A DNA stretch of 64,000 nucleotides from Microbacterium nymphoidis (GTDB taxonomy: Bacteria; Actinomycetota; Actinomycetes; Actinomycetales; Microbacteriaceae), in the NCBI RefSeq assembly GCF_021044885.1, contig NZ_JAJNOD010000003.1, forward strand, positions 124,001 through 188,000. Direction: 5' to 3'. This document shows, one piece after another, positions 8,830 to 17,871 of the stretch (its first letter is position 1; every line of letters begins with the position of its first letter). Under the pieces are notes generated by a model, which searched no databases, was not told the origin of the DNA, and was given only the letters and a program-made list of their open reading frames with translations. The translations under genes were made by a program, and so were the position numbers.

Positions 8830-9813
8830 ATGACCACCTGGCTTGTCACCGGCGGCGCCGGCTACATCGGATCCCACGTCGTTCGCGCTCTGCAGAGTGC
8901 CGGGATGACCCCGGTCGTCATCGACGACCTCTCCAGCGGGCACGCCTCGTTCGTGCCGGAGGGGGTCGCCTTCGTCCAGGGAGACATCCTGGATCGTGAT
9001 CTGCTGGTCAGCGTGATGCGCGATCACGGAGTGAGCGGTGTGATCCACGTCGCGGGCTACAAGTACGCCGGCGTCTCGGTGCGACGCCCGCTGCACACGT
9101 ACCAGCAGAACGTCGAGGCCACCCGCGTCGTGCTCGAGGCGATGGCGGAGACGGGCGCGGACAAGCTCGTCTTCTCTTCCTCGGCCGCCGTCTACGGCAC
9201 CCCGGACGTGGACCTCGTGACCGAGGATCTGCCGAAGGCGCCCGCATCGCCCTATGGGGAGTCCAAGCTCATCGGCGAATGGCTCATCCGCGATCAGGCC
9301 GTCGCCACCGCCGATGGTGACAGGCCGCTTCGTCACACCTCGCTGCGCTACTTCAACGTGGTCGGATCGGGGGAGAAGGGTCTGCCCGACACCAGCCCGC
9401 ACAACCTCTTCCCGATGGTGTTCGATCGCCTGATCGACGGGCGCACCCCCGCGATCTTCGGTGACGACTACAACACCCCCGACGGCACCAACGTGCGCGA
9501 CTACGTGCACGTGTCGGATCTCGCGATCTCGCACGTCGCGGCGGCTCGTCGCCTCGATGCCGGCGAGCCGGTGGAGCCGGCCTACAACCTCGGTTCGCAG
9601 AACGGGCTCTCGGTCAAGCAGATCATGGACGCGATGGCCCGTGTCACGGGTATCGACTTCACTCCGGAGATCGCGCCGCGTCGTCCGGGTGACCCGGATC
9701 GCATCGTCGCCACGGGCGAGCTCGCCGCGCGCGACCTCGACTGGGCGATGCGTCATGACGTGGACGAGATGGTCCGCTCCGCGTGGGAGGCGCGACAGGC
9801 CTTCGCAGGCTGA
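8830..9813 (+). CDS. galE: UDP-glucose 4-epimerase
   Basis: This 327-residue short-chain dehydrogenase/reductase interconverts UDP-glucose and UDP-galactose with bound NAD. The N-terminal dinucleotide motif is TGGAGYIGSH (residues 6-15), the catalytic pair is YGESK with the upstream SSSAAVYG strand, and the C-terminal sugar-binding segments (RYFNVVGS, RDYVHVSDLA, YNLGSQNGLSV) follow. The ATG at 8830 starts at the canonical first strand; an in-frame ATG 27 nt upstream would add an unusual extension. CAGGAT sits exactly 6 nt before it, which could be a weak leaderless -10 box. UDP-galactose would feed cell-wall or exopolysaccharide sugars. Confidence 0.93.
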   Translation: MTTWLVTGGAGYIGSHVVRALQSAGMTPVVIDDLSSGHASFVPEGVAFVQGDILDRDLLVSVMRDHGVSGVIHVAGYKYAGVSVRRPLHTYQQNVEATRVVLEAMAETGADKLVFSSSAAVYGTPDVDLVTEDLPKAPASPYGESKLIGEWLIRDQAVATADGDRPLRHTSLRYFNVVGSGEKGLPDTSPHNLFPMVFDRLIDGRTPAIFGDDYNTPDGTNVRDYVHVSDLAISHVAAARRLDAGEPVEPAYNLGSQNGLSVKQIMDAMARVTGIDFTPEIAPRRPGDPDRIVATGELAARDLDWAMRHDVDEMVRSAWEARQAFAG

Positions 9814-9815
9814 CG

Positions 9816-10199
9816 ATGACACGCTCCGGCGGGGCGGGGATCGCCTCCGATAGTCCGGAGATCGTGTGCATCTGCGGCTCGGCACGGTTCGCCGCCGAGA
9901 TGCGCGCGGTGAACCGGCAGCTGACGTTCGCGGGCGTCATCGTGCTCGCACCCGCGGAGACGGGCGAGCCTGTCACGCCGTCACAGAAGGCCGTCCTGGA
10001 TGCCGTGCACCTGCGCAAGATCGATCTCGCGGATCGTGTCATCGTGGTCAGCCCGGGCGGGTACATCGGGGAGTCCGTGCGGCGCGAGATCGACTACGCC
10101 ATCGCTGCGGGTAAAGCGGTTTCGTTCATCGGTGCGGTGAGCGTGGGAGAACCCGGTCATCTGCTGCGGCGCGCGGCGACACGTCACACAGCGCTGTGA
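9816..10199 (+). CDS. Nucleoside 2-deoxyribosyltransferase-like protein
   Basis: This 127-residue protein has a flavodoxin/Rossmann-like layout: a first strand VCICGSARF with a helix carrying EMRAVNRQLTF, then the segment HLRKIDLADRVIVVSPGGYIGES and a helix with REIDYAIAAGKAV. This resembles the small nucleoside 2-deoxyribosyltransferase-like proteins found in bacteria and phages, which bind nucleotides or nucleosides. Enzyme activity is not established for this subgroup. It starts 3 nt after the galE stop, so it is probably in the same transcript. A strong hairpin terminator follows. Confidence 0.7.
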   Translation: MTRSGGAGIASDSPEIVCICGSARFAAEMRAVNRQLTFAGVIVLAPAETGEPVTPSQKAVLDAVHLRKIDLADRVIVVSPGGYIGESVRREIDYAIAAGKAVSFIGAVSVGEPGHLLRRAATRHTAL

Positions 10200-10269
10200 T
10201 CAGGAACACGACGCGTGGCGCATGCCGAGCGCCTGTGCCGACGAGAGCACGACGCCGAGGCGCAGAGGG

Positions 10270-10323
10270 CGTACGGAACCGTGACACCTCCTCTCTTCCC
10301 GGGGAGGGTCACGGTTCCGTACG
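10270..10323. terminator. Bidirectional hairpin terminator
   Basis: A perfect 16-bp inverted repeat (arms 10270-10285 and 10308-10323) is extended by a further 5-bp inner stem (10287-10291 with 10303-10307) after one bulged A. It sits between convergent genes ending at 10199 and 10342. No long U-tract follows, which is common for actinobacterial terminators. Confidence 0.85.
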
Positions 10324-10341
10324 TGTGACGTCAGACGAGCG

Positions 10342-11679
10342 TCAGCTGATGCGTGCGGTTCCTGCCAGGAGCGGGCGGGAGGTCATGAGGGCGATCCGCA
10401 CGATCCCCGCACCGACGAGGAGCACACCGCCGATGACGACGAAGGTGAGCGGGGCGATGATGAGACTCGCGCCCACCAGCGGGAACAGGACGATGGCAGC
10501 GATCGCGGCCGATCCGAGGCTGGTGATCAGCAGCGGTGACATCACCGAACGGCGGCGGGCGGCGTCCATGGTGGAGAGCTCCGTGCCCAGCATCGTCAAC
10601 GAGCGCGACAGTTCGCGGCGGTCGATGACGTCGGCGGACTGCGAGACCCCCACCGCACACGCCACCATGATGAACGAGCCCACCACGGTGATGATCAGCC
10701 CGGTCCGGATGTCTGCGATCAGGAACTGGTCGGTGGCGTTGCCGGCATCGTTCCCGATCATGCCGAGCAGGGAGACGCCCGCACCCGCGAACACCGACAT
10801 GAAGCTGGTCATGGCGATGCCGGAGATCTGCCGCCACGCAGCCTTCGGGTCCTCGGTCACACGGCGGGCGGCGAGGAGCTTCGCGGGCGTTGCCGCTCGG
10901 CGTGCCTGACCGCGAGCGACGGTGGCGAGCACCCACGGGCCCACGAGGTTGAGGAGGGCGAGGGTGCCGCCGAAGCAGAGCGCGAGGATGCCGAGGATGA
11001 TGAACGGTGCCGCGGCCACGCCGCCGATCGCGCCGGCGACGGTCGAGGCGATGGCGACGAACACCACGGCGATCACCGGCCGCAGCCACGACAGGCGCGG
11101 CGCGTCCTGACGCGTTCGCACACCGAGTGGGGAGAGGATCACGCGCTGCAGGCTGAGCATGGAGCTGACCGCCGCCAGCAGGACGACCGTCGCGGCCACG
11201 GCTGCGAAGCCCCAGAGCGGCGGGACGACGGCTGCGAATCCGAGCGGGGCGCCCCGGAACGGCACGAGCGCGATCAATGGGAGGAGAGCGAAGGAGCCGA
11301 GCGATCCGAGAACGGCGCCGAGGAATGCGATGGCGGCCGATTCGACGACCGTCGCCACCCGGATCACCGAGGAGGGCACGCCGAGCAGGCGGAGGGTCGA
11401 GAGTCTCTCATCGCGACGCCCCGCCGACAGACGTGCGGCGGCACCGCCGAGTGAGAGCATCGGTGGCAGGAGCAGAGCGAGCGCGATCACAGCCAGCGCC
11501 TGATACATCATCGACACTTCGTCCTGGTACGCCCAGAACGTCTGTGCTCCACCGAAGAGCACCAGGATCAGTGCCGTGACGATCGCGAACGCGACGAGCG
11601 GCAGGATCACGGTGGAGCGGCTGCCCTTCTCATTGCGCAGGGACAGGGAGAGGACCTGCCTGATCATGCGTGAGGTCAT
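10342..11679 (-). CDS. FtsX/MacB-type ABC transporter permease
   Basis: This 445-residue multi-spanning membrane protein has FtsX-like permease character. It has an N-terminal transmembrane segment after MTSRMIRQVLSLSLRN, a cluster of hydrophobic helices near residues 60-180, a central loop, and three more helices at the C terminus. Its ATG at 11679 overlaps the stop of the ATPase gene as ATGA, so the two subunits are translationally coupled. Together they form an exporter of the lipoprotein-release/macrolide-efflux class. The divergent TetR gene with tandem operators suggests drug- or stress-induced expression. The longer in-frame reading upstream lies inside the ATPase gene and is rejected. 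Confidence 0.9.
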   Translation of the reverse strand: MTSRMIRQVLSLSLRNEKGSRSTVILPLVAFAIVTALILVLFGGAQTFWAYQDEVSMMYQALAVIALALLLPPMLSLGGAAARLSAGRRDERLSTLRLLGVPSSVIRVATVVESAAIAFLGAVLGSLGSFALLPLIALVPFRGAPLGFAAVVPPLWGFAAVAATVVLLAAVSSMLSLQRVILSPLGVRTRQDAPRLSWLRPVIAVVFVAIASTVAGAIGGVAAAPFIILGILALCFGGTLALLNLVGPWVLATVARGQARRAATPAKLLAARRVTEDPKAAWRQISGIAMTSFMSVFAGAGVSLLGMIGNDAGNATDQFLIADIRTGLIITVVGSFIMVACAVGVSQSADVIDRRELSRSLTMLGTELSTMDAARRRSVMSPLLITSLGSAAIAAIVLFPLVGASLIIAPLTFVVIGGVLLVGAGIVRIALMTSRPLLAGTARIS

Positions 11680-12512
11680 CGTGCGTCTCCTGCCTGTGCG
11701 GAGGTGGGCATCGCCACAGCGGCAAGGAGTGCATCCGGGTGGGAGGCGGTGACAGCCGGGACGGGAGAGTCCTGCCGGGGCGCGTTCGGCTGCGCGGAGG
11801 ATGCCCCGGGTGTGCCCTCCGCCTGCGGGGCGGCCCAGGTTCCCGCGATGCGGCCGTCGCGCATCTCGATGATGCGGCTGCAGCGCGTCGCCACCGTGCG
11901 ATCGTGCGTCACGACGATGAGGGTGCGGCCCTGGCCCGCCGTCGCCGCGATGAGCGCGGTCATCACCTCGGATGAGGTGCGAGAGTCCAGTGCTCCCGTC
12001 GGCTCGTCGGCGAACACCACGGGCGCCCCGGTGACCTGGGCGCGCGCGATGGCCACTCGCTGAGCCTGACCGCCGGAGAGCTGGCCGAGGCGCCGATCCT
12101 CCATGCCGCCCAGGCCGAGCTGTGCGAGCCATGTCCGCGCCCGCGCCTCGGCATCCGTGCGCGAGGCGCCGGTCAGCATCGCGGAGAGGGCGACGTTCTC
12201 CAGTGCCGTGAGCTCCGGCAGGAGCAGGCCCTGCTGGAACACGAAGCCGAAGGACTCCCGGCGCAGCCGCGAACGTTCGTTGTCACTCATACGGGCGACA
12301 TCCTGTGTTCCTGCGCCGGTGCTCAGCATCACGGAGCCCGAATCCGGGGTGATCACGCCGGCGAGGGTGTGCAGGAGGGTGGTCTTCCCGGACCCGGACG
12401 CGCCCATGATCGCCACTGATTCGCCGGGGCTCACGGCCAGGCTCACCCCGGCCAGGGCGGTGGTGGCGCCGTACGTCTTCACGAGGTTGTCTGCGCGGAT
12501 GATCGAGTTCAT
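11676..12512 (-). CDS. MacB/LolD-type ABC transporter ATP-binding protein
   Basis: This 278-residue ATPase shows Walker A GASGSGKTT, signature LSGGQAQRVAIARA, Walker B VVFADEPTGALD and the switch His in VVTHDR. The DEPTGALD form is typical of the LolD/MacB class. After the ATPase core, the C terminus carries about 60 residues rich in Pro, Ala and Ser that are not part of the fold. The start at 12512 gives the canonical opening MNSIIRADNLVKTYG; GGAGG lies only 1 nt away, so the true start is less certain than the function. It is the partner of the downstream permease. Confidence 0.9.
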   Translation of the reverse strand: MNSIIRADNLVKTYGATTALAGVSLAVSPGESVAIMGASGSGKTTLLHTLAGVITPDSGSVMLSTGAGTQDVARMSDNERSRLRRESFGFVFQQGLLLPELTALENVALSAMLTGASRTDAEARARTWLAQLGLGGMEDRRLGQLSGGQAQRVAIARAQVTGAPVVFADEPTGALDSRTSSEVMTALIAATAGQGRTLIVVTHDRTVATRCSRIIEMRDGRIAGTWAAPQAEGTPGASSAQPNAPRQDSPVPAVTASHPDALLAAVAMPTSAQAGDAR

Positions 12513-12604
12513 GCCTCCAGCCTCCGCAATCGCCGGTGCGGACGCGTCGGCCCGCGGGCTGATTCCGGTCATCCTCGCGCATGACCCCCCATCATCCAGA
12601 AAAG

Positions 12605-12632
12605 TGAGTACACTCATAAATGAGCAAACTCA
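12605..12632. promoter_or_regulatory. Tandem TetR-type operators
   Basis: Two 12-bp sites of the form TGAGYNNACTCA lie at 12605-12616 (TGAGTACACTCA) and 12621-12632 (TGAGCAAACTCA), 16 bp centre to centre. They sit between the divergent ABC exporter operon and the TetR gene, and the second abuts the TetR ribosome binding site. This is the expected position for an autoregulated TetR repressor that also controls the exporter. Confidence 0.65.
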
Positions 12633-12641
12633 GGAGTGATG

Positions 12642-13229
12642 ATGAGCGGGCGACGAGATCGCAACAAGCAGGACAAGCGGGACCGCATTCTCGCGGCCGC
12701 TCGTGACCTGTTCGCCGAACGCGGGTTCTCCGGCGTGACGACGCAGCAGATCTCCGAGCGCGCTGACGTGGCTGCCGGCACGCTGTTCCGGTACGCCGCC
12801 ACGAAGGGGGAGCTCATCCTGATGGTGGAGAACGACGCCTTCGCGGCGTCGGTGGACGACGGCATCGCTCGGGCGCGTGCGATCGCCGACCCCGCAGAGG
12901 CGGTGTTCACCCTTGTCGAGCCGGTGCTCGCGCTCGCCGAGCGCAACGCCGAGAACACGATGGCCTACCAGCGTGAACTGCTCTTCGGCGGTGCGGACGA
13001 ACCGCATCGCCAGGAGGGGATCGCCGTGATCGTCCGCCTCGAGGAAGCGGTCGCCGCGCTCCTGCCCGTCGACCACGCGGCAGCGTACATCGCGGCTCGT
13101 TCGGTGTTCGCCGTACTTCACCTCGCGCTCGTGAGCGCGTCTCTCACTCCGGTCGAGCGAACCCGCTCGGTCCGGCTTCAGATCCAGCAGATCGTGCGCG
13201 GCGCAACCGCGTCAGAGGAAAGGACATAG
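12642..13229 (+). CDS. TetR-family transcriptional regulator
   Basis: This 195-residue TetR-type repressor has an N-terminal helix-turn-helix (RILAAARDLFAERGFSGVTTQQISERADVAAGTLFRYAATKGEL split over residues ~14-57) and a divergent C-terminal ligand domain. The ATG at 12642 is 5 nt after AGGAG; an ATG 3 nt and a GTG 6 nt earlier are possible. It is divergent from the MacB-like exporter, with two palindromic sites between them, so it most likely represses the exporter and itself. The 3-hydroxyacyl-CoA dehydrogenase begins 2 nt after its stop and should be co-transcribed, which hints at an acyl-CoA or lipid-like inducer. Confidence 0.9.
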   Translation: MSGRRDRNKQDKRDRILAAARDLFAERGFSGVTTQQISERADVAAGTLFRYAATKGELILMVENDAFAASVDDGIARARAIADPAEAVFTLVEPVLALAERNAENTMAYQRELLFGGADEPHRQEGIAVIVRLEEAVAALLPVDHAAAYIAARSVFAVLHLALVSASLTPVERTRSVRLQIQQIVRGATASEERT

Positions 13230-13231
13230 AC

Positions 13232-14089
13232 ATGACCAGTGACATCCGCAAGGTGACCGTTCTCGGCACCGGCGTGCTCGGCTCGCAGATCGCCTTCCAG
13301 ACGGCGTTCCACGGGTTCGAGGTGACGGCGTACGACATCGACGAGGCCGCATTGACGGCTGCACGGGACCGTTTCGCCAAGCTTGCCGAGATCTATCGCA
13401 CCGATGTCGACGGTGGCGCCGACAAGGCCGATGCCACCCGCGACGGCATCGTGCTGAGCGCAGACCTCGCCGCGGCGGTGGCAGATGCCGACCTCGTGAT
13501 CGAAGCGGTTCCGGAGGTGCTCTCCCTCAAGCAGGACACCTACCGCAAGCTCGGTGAGCTGGCGCCGGAGAAGACCATCTTCGCCACCAACTCGTCCACG
13601 CTGCTTCCCAGCGACATCAAGGACTTCACCGGTCGTCCCGACCGGTTCCTCGCGCTGCACTTCGCCAACCAGGTGTGGAAGTTCAACACCGGTGAGGTCA
13701 TGTCGACGCCCGACACCGATCCGGCCGTCTTCGACCGCGTGGTCGAGTTCGCTGCCGAGGTCGGCATGGTGCCGATCCCGATCCGCAAGGAGAAGGCCGG
13801 CTACGTGCTGAACTCGCTGCTGGTGCCGTTCCTGGATGCCGGCATGGAACTGGCCGCGTTCGGGTACGCGGAGCCCGCCGACGTGGACAAGGTGTGGCGG
13901 ATCGCGACCGGAGCGCCGATGGGCCCGTTCCAGATCCTTGACGTGATCGGCCTGACCACGCCGTACAACATCTCCAGCCACGGAGATGAGAAGGGTCAGC
14001 AGATCGCCGCCTGGCTGAAGGAGAACTACATCGACAAGGGGAAGCTGGGCATCGCCACCGGCGAGGGCTTCTACTCCTACGGCAAGTGA
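13232..14089 (+). CDS. 3-hydroxyacyl-CoA dehydrogenase
   Basis: This 285-residue NAD-dependent enzyme should oxidise 3-hydroxyacyl-CoA (or act on 3-hydroxybutyryl-CoA). The N-terminal dinucleotide motif is VLGTGVLGSQIA (about residues 9-20), followed by DADLVIEAVPE and FATNSSTLLPSDI with the catalytic Ser, and the His of LALHFANQVW where family members have HFFNP. The C-terminal domain ends GEGFYSYGK as in short, stand-alone members. It lies 2 nt downstream of the TetR gene. A role in fatty-acid or polyhydroxyalkanoate metabolism is typical of the family; the chain length is unknown. Confidence 0.9.
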   Translation: MTSDIRKVTVLGTGVLGSQIAFQTAFHGFEVTAYDIDEAALTAARDRFAKLAEIYRTDVDGGADKADATRDGIVLSADLAAAVADADLVIEAVPEVLSLKQDTYRKLGELAPEKTIFATNSSTLLPSDIKDFTGRPDRFLALHFANQVWKFNTGEVMSTPDTDPAVFDRVVEFAAEVGMVPIPIRKEKAGYVLNSLLVPFLDAGMELAAFGYAEPADVDKVWRIATGAPMGPFQILDVIGLTTPYNISSHGDEKGQQIAAWLKENYIDKGKLGIATGEGFYSYGK

Positions 14090-14148
14090 CCACCCTTCAG
14101 GGCTGCGCTCGGCGGTGATGTCGAGCAGGCTCTGCGGCCGTCCTGCAC

Positions 14149-14188
14149 CGGGCCCGGGCGAGTCTCCCGTGAGACTCAACCGGGCCCG
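14149..14188. terminator. Putative bidirectional terminator
   Basis: A hairpin of 9 bp (14149-14157 with 14180-14188), a 2x2 internal loop and 7 bp (14160-14166 with 14171-14177) closes on the tetraloop CCGT. It lies about 60 nt after the dehydrogenase stop and before the convergent dnaE2 gene, so it probably ends transcription from at least the plus strand. Confidence 0.6.
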
Positions 14189-14242
14189 ATGCCGTGCTGC
14201 TGCGGGGTGTGCGATGGCGGTGCGTACGGTGGCGGCGAGCGC

Positions 14243-14360
14243 GGTCGTGGCGCGGGCGGTTGGGGTGATTCCGGTCGTGGCGCGGGCGGCTGGGGTGGTC
14301 ACGGCGTGGCGCGGCCGGCTGGGGTGATTCCGGTCGAGGCGCGGCCGGCTGGGGATAATC
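14243..14360. repeat. GC-rich ~30-bp tandem repeats in the 3' flank of dnaE2
   Basis: Four degenerate units of 29-30 bp run from 14243 (units at 14243-14272, 14273-14302, 14303-14331 and 14332-14360), with a partial fifth from 14378. Each contains GGCGCGG(G/C)CGGC/TTGGGG. They fill most of the 338-bp gap between the dehydrogenase stop (14089) and the dnaE2 stop (14428). The repeats are open on both strands and give Gly/Trp-rich or Pro/Arg/His-rich peptides. Unit lengths of 29 and 30 break any single frame, and no ribosome binding site is evident, so I do not call a gene here. Confidence 0.6.
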
Positions 14361-14427
14361 GTCGTCCCGTGCGAGCGGTCGTGGCGCGGGCGGCGGGGAC
14401 ACCCGGGACATCGGCGACGGCGGCTGA

Positions 14428-17400
14428 TCAGCGGAAGTCGCGGGAGGCATGCGAGACGCCCACTCTCAGATCTTCGAAATCGTCGGCGAGGATGTTCGTG
14501 ACACCTTCGGGCGAACGCTCCAGCATGCCGCGGATGATGAGAGCGGGGGAGTCGCGCACCACGCGACGATGGCGGTTCCACACGCCCTGTGAACAGATCA
14601 CGTTGACCAGTCCGTCCTCGTCCTCCAGATTCAGGAACGTGATGCCGGAGGCAGTCGCCGGGCGTTGCCGGTGCGTCACCAGGCCCGCTACGAGCACCCG
14701 ACGACCGGTCTCGTGCGTGCGCAGCTGAGAGGAACGCAGCACACCGCGATCGTTCAGGACCGAGCGGAAGTGCGTCATCGGATGATCGTCCGTGGAGACG
14801 CCGGTGGCCCAGAGATCTGCGGCCAGAGTCTCGTAGGCGGAGGGATCGGCGAACAGGGGCGGCTGCACAGCGATCGCCGTCCCGGGGAGGTACTCGGAAC
14901 GATCCTCCGCGGCAGCACCCGCCTGCCACAGCGCCTCGCGTCTGCTCATGCCGAGATGCTCGAAGGCGCCGGCGGTGGCGAGCGACTCCACCTGAACCGC
15001 GGTGATGCCGGTGCGACGCACCAGATCGTGCAGGTCGGCGAACCTCCCGCGGGCCTGACGCTCTGCCACGATGCGGCGGGCGGTGGGGGCTCCAATGCCC
15101 TTCACCCCGGCAAGGCCCAGCCGCACCGCCCACGCTCCATCCCGGCGATGGGCGACGGAGCGATCCGGTGCTTCGCGATCGAACAGCCCCACCGGGGGCT
15201 GGGTGGCGTCCAGGCAGGAATCGAGCCCGGTGGCCGTGGGGTCATCGCCGATCAGCTCGACCCCATCGGTCGCACCGGACAGCTCCAGGTGAGGACGGAG
15301 CACCTGGACCCCGTGATGGCGGGCGTCGGTGACGAGAGACGCGGGCGAGTAGAAGCCCATCGGCTGAGAACGCAGGAGCCCGGCCAGGAACGCCGCCGGA
15401 TAGTGCAGTTTGATCCAGGAACTGGCGTAGACCAGCAGGGCGAACGAAATCGAATGGGACTCCGCGAAACCGAAGTTCGAGAATGCCTGGATCTGTGCGT
15501 AGATGGCATCCGCCGCCTCATCGCTGAGGTTGTTCTCGCGCATACCGGCGTAGAGCTTCTCCTTCAGCGAATCGATGCGCTCCAGCCCGCGTTTGGATCC
15601 CATCGCGCGCCGCAGCAGATCGGCGTCCTCACCGGTGCAGTTGCCGATGGCCATCGCCATCTGCATGAGCTGCTCCTGGAAGACCGGGATCCCCAGGGTC
15701 CGCTCCAGCACGGATTCGAGCTTGGGGTGCGGGTAGGTGATCTTCTCCTGCTTCATCTTGCGCCGCACGAACGGGTGCACGGCACCACCCTGGATCGGAC
15801 CGGGACGGATCAGGGCGATCTGGATGACGAGATCGTAGAACCGCCGCGGCTGCAGGCGCGGCAGCAGTCCCATCTGGGCTCGCGACTCCACCTGGAACAC
15901 GCCGATGGAGTCAGCGCGGCACAGCATGTCGAAGACCGCGGGCTCCTCCTTGGGGATGGTCTCCAGTTTCCAGACCTCGCCCGTGGACTGCTCGATGAGG
16001 TCGAAGCAGTGCTGTAGCGCCGCCAGCATCCCGAGCCCCAGCAGGTCGAACTTCACCAGCCCCATCCATGCGGCGTCATCCTTGTCCCACTGTATGACGG
16101 TGCGATTCGCCATGCGCGCATGCTCGACGGGAACGACCTCCCCGACGGGCCGGTCCGTCAGCACCATCCCGCCCGAATGGATGCCCAGATGGCGCGGAGC
16201 CTTGAGCAGCTCGGTGGCGTACTCGACCACCTGGCCGGGGATGTCGTGGTTCTGCTCACTGGACAGATCAGCGCCCCAGCGCTCGATCTGACGGGACCAG
16301 GCATCCTGCTGGCCGGGGGAGTACCCCAGTGCCCGAGCCATGTCGCGCACCGCGTTCTTCGGGCGGTACTGGATCACGTTGGCCACCTGCGCGGCGCGCT
16401 CGCGACCGTACTCGCCGTACACCCACTGGATGATCTCCTCGCGACGATCGGAGTCGAAGTCCACGTCGATGTCGGGCTCCTCATCGCGGAGGGAGGAGAG
16501 GAAGCGGGCGAAGGGCAGGTCGTACTTGATCGCGTCGACCGCGGTGATGTCCAGCAGATAGCAGACGGCGCTGTTCGCAGCCGATCCGCGTCCCTGGCAG
16601 AGGATTCCTCGTCGGCGCGCTTCCTGCACGATGCCGTACACGATGAGGAAGTAGCCCGGGAAATCCTTCTGCTCGATGACGGCCAGCTCGTCGTCGATGC
16701 GCCGGATGACCGCGGCATCGGCATGCGGGTACTTCCGAGGCACTGCACCGTGCACCAGCTCGCGGAGATAGCTCATGGGGGTGTGCCCCTCCGGAACGTC
16801 CTGCTTCGGAAGCGCCGGGCGGGCGCGACGCAGGGGGAAGGCGAGCTCGTCGGCGAGGGTCACCGTGCGTGCCACCGCTCCCGGATACCGCGTGAAGCGC
16901 AGGTGCATCTCCGCTCCGGAACGCAGATGCGCTCCGCCGTGTGCCGGAAGCCAGCCGTCGAGTTCGTCCATGCTCCGGTTCGCACGCACTGCGGCGACGG
17001 CGGAGGCGAGGTGCGACTGCCGGGGGCGGGCGTAGTGGACGTTGTTGCTGGCGAGAGTGGGGAGACGATGCCGGGCGGCCAGCGCGGCGAGGGTGTCGTT
17101 GCGCACGGTGTCTTCCGGTTCGCCGTGATCGGTGAGCTCCACGTGCACGTTGTCACGCCCGAACAGCGCGGACAGTCGCTCCAGCGCCGCGGATGCTCCG
17201 TCGACACCGGGGGCGCCGGTAGCGGACTTTCCGAGCAGCCGGCCGAGCAACGGGGAATCCGGTCCCTCCAGTGCCTGCCGGACGAGGCCCTTGCGGCATC
17301 CGGTGAGCACCGCCCACTCGCCGCCGGATTGTGCACCGAGCTCGTCGAGGTCGTACACCGGGCGGCCCTTCTCGCCACCGCGCAGCTGGGCTCGCGTAAT

Positions 17401-17871
17401 GGCTCCTGCGAGCCGGTGATACCCCTCTTCGCCGCGAGCCAGCACGAGCAGATGCGCTCCCGCCGGATCGGCCTGCCCGTTCTGCGGGCCCGGCAGCCCG
17501 AGGGAGAGCTCCGCACCGAACACCGTACTGACGCCCGTCGCCTCTGCAGCCTCGGCGAAGCGGACGATGCCGTAGAAGCCGTCGTGGTCGGTGAGGGCAA
17601 GGGCATGAAGTCCGAGCCGTTCCGCTTCTTCGACGAGCTCTTCGGGGGAGGAGGCTCCGTCCAGAAAGGAGAACGAGGAGTGGGCGTGCAGCTCGGCGTA
17701 GGGCAGCGCGTCCTCAGGACGCACCACGGGCGGGGGCGAATAGGCTCCGCGGTGCCGGCTCCATGCGGGGCTGTCCCCGCCATCGGCTCCGGCCGGTACG
17801 GGAGTCTCCCGAGTGCCGCTCAGCACCTTCTCCAGCTTCGACCAGGAGATCGGCGGGTTGGAGAATCCCAT
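14428..17871 (-). CDS. dnaE2: Error-prone DNA polymerase (DnaE2)
   Basis: This 1147-residue C-family polymerase carries out translesion synthesis with ImuA' and ImuB during DNA-damage responses. The PHP domain begins with ELHAHSSFSFLDGAS (about residue 60), and the polymerase active site includes PDIDVDFDSDRREE. The C-terminal OB-fold segment contains VLVAGLVTHRQRPATA and TFLNLEDEDG. The N terminus MGFSNPPISWSKLE matches the DnaE2 rather than the replicative DnaE1 class. Its ATG overlaps the imuB stop by one base (TGATG), so it is translated from the same mRNA. The promoter is upstream of imuA' beside a LexA-like box. Confidence 0.96.
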   Translation of the reverse strand: MGFSNPPISWSKLEKVLSGTRETPVPAGADGGDSPAWSRHRGAYSPPPVVRPEDALPYAELHAHSSFSFLDGASSPEELVEEAERLGLHALALTDHDGFYGIVRFAEAAEATGVSTVFGAELSLGLPGPQNGQADPAGAHLLVLARGEEGYHRLAGAITRAQLRGGEKGRPVYDLDELGAQSGGEWAVLTGCRKGLVRQALEGPDSPLLGRLLGKSATGAPGVDGASAALERLSALFGRDNVHVELTDHGEPEDTVRNDTLAALAARHRLPTLASNNVHYARPRQSHLASAVAAVRANRSMDELDGWLPAHGGAHLRSGAEMHLRFTRYPGAVARTVTLADELAFPLRRARPALPKQDVPEGHTPMSYLRELVHGAVPRKYPHADAAVIRRIDDELAVIEQKDFPGYFLIVYGIVQEARRRGILCQGRGSAANSAVCYLLDITAVDAIKYDLPFARFLSSLRDEEPDIDVDFDSDRREEIIQWVYGEYGRERAAQVANVIQYRPKNAVRDMARALGYSPGQQDAWSRQIERWGADLSSEQNHDIPGQVVEYATELLKAPRHLGIHSGGMVLTDRPVGEVVPVEHARMANRTVIQWDKDDAAWMGLVKFDLLGLGMLAALQHCFDLIEQSTGEVWKLETIPKEEPAVFDMLCRADSIGVFQVESRAQMGLLPRLQPRRFYDLVIQIALIRPGPIQGGAVHPFVRRKMKQEKITYPHPKLESVLERTLGIPVFQEQLMQMAMAIGNCTGEDADLLRRAMGSKRGLERIDSLKEKLYAGMRENNLSDEAADAIYAQIQAFSNFGFAESHSISFALLVYASSWIKLHYPAAFLAGLLRSQPMGFYSPASLVTDARHHGVQVLRPHLELSGATDGVELIGDDPTATGLDSCLDATQPPVGLFDREAPDRSVAHRRDGAWAVRLGLAGVKGIGAPTARRIVAERQARGRFADLHDLVRRTGITAVQVESLATAGAFEHLGMSRREALWQAGAAAEDRSEYLPGTAIAVQPPLFADPSAYETLAADLWATGVSTDDHPMTHFRSVLNDRGVLRSSQLRTHETGRRVLVAGLVTHRQRPATASGITFLNLEDEDGLVNVICSQGVWNRHRRVVRDSPALIIRGMLERSPEGVTNILADDFEDLRVGVSHASRDFR

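Noticed and set aside
14097..14450. 117-codon minus-strand frame rich in Pro, Arg and His, and a plus-strand Gly/Trp-rich frame (14189-14728)
   Set aside because: Both run over the degenerate 30-bp repeats and into dnaE2; no start signal and no recognisable domain.
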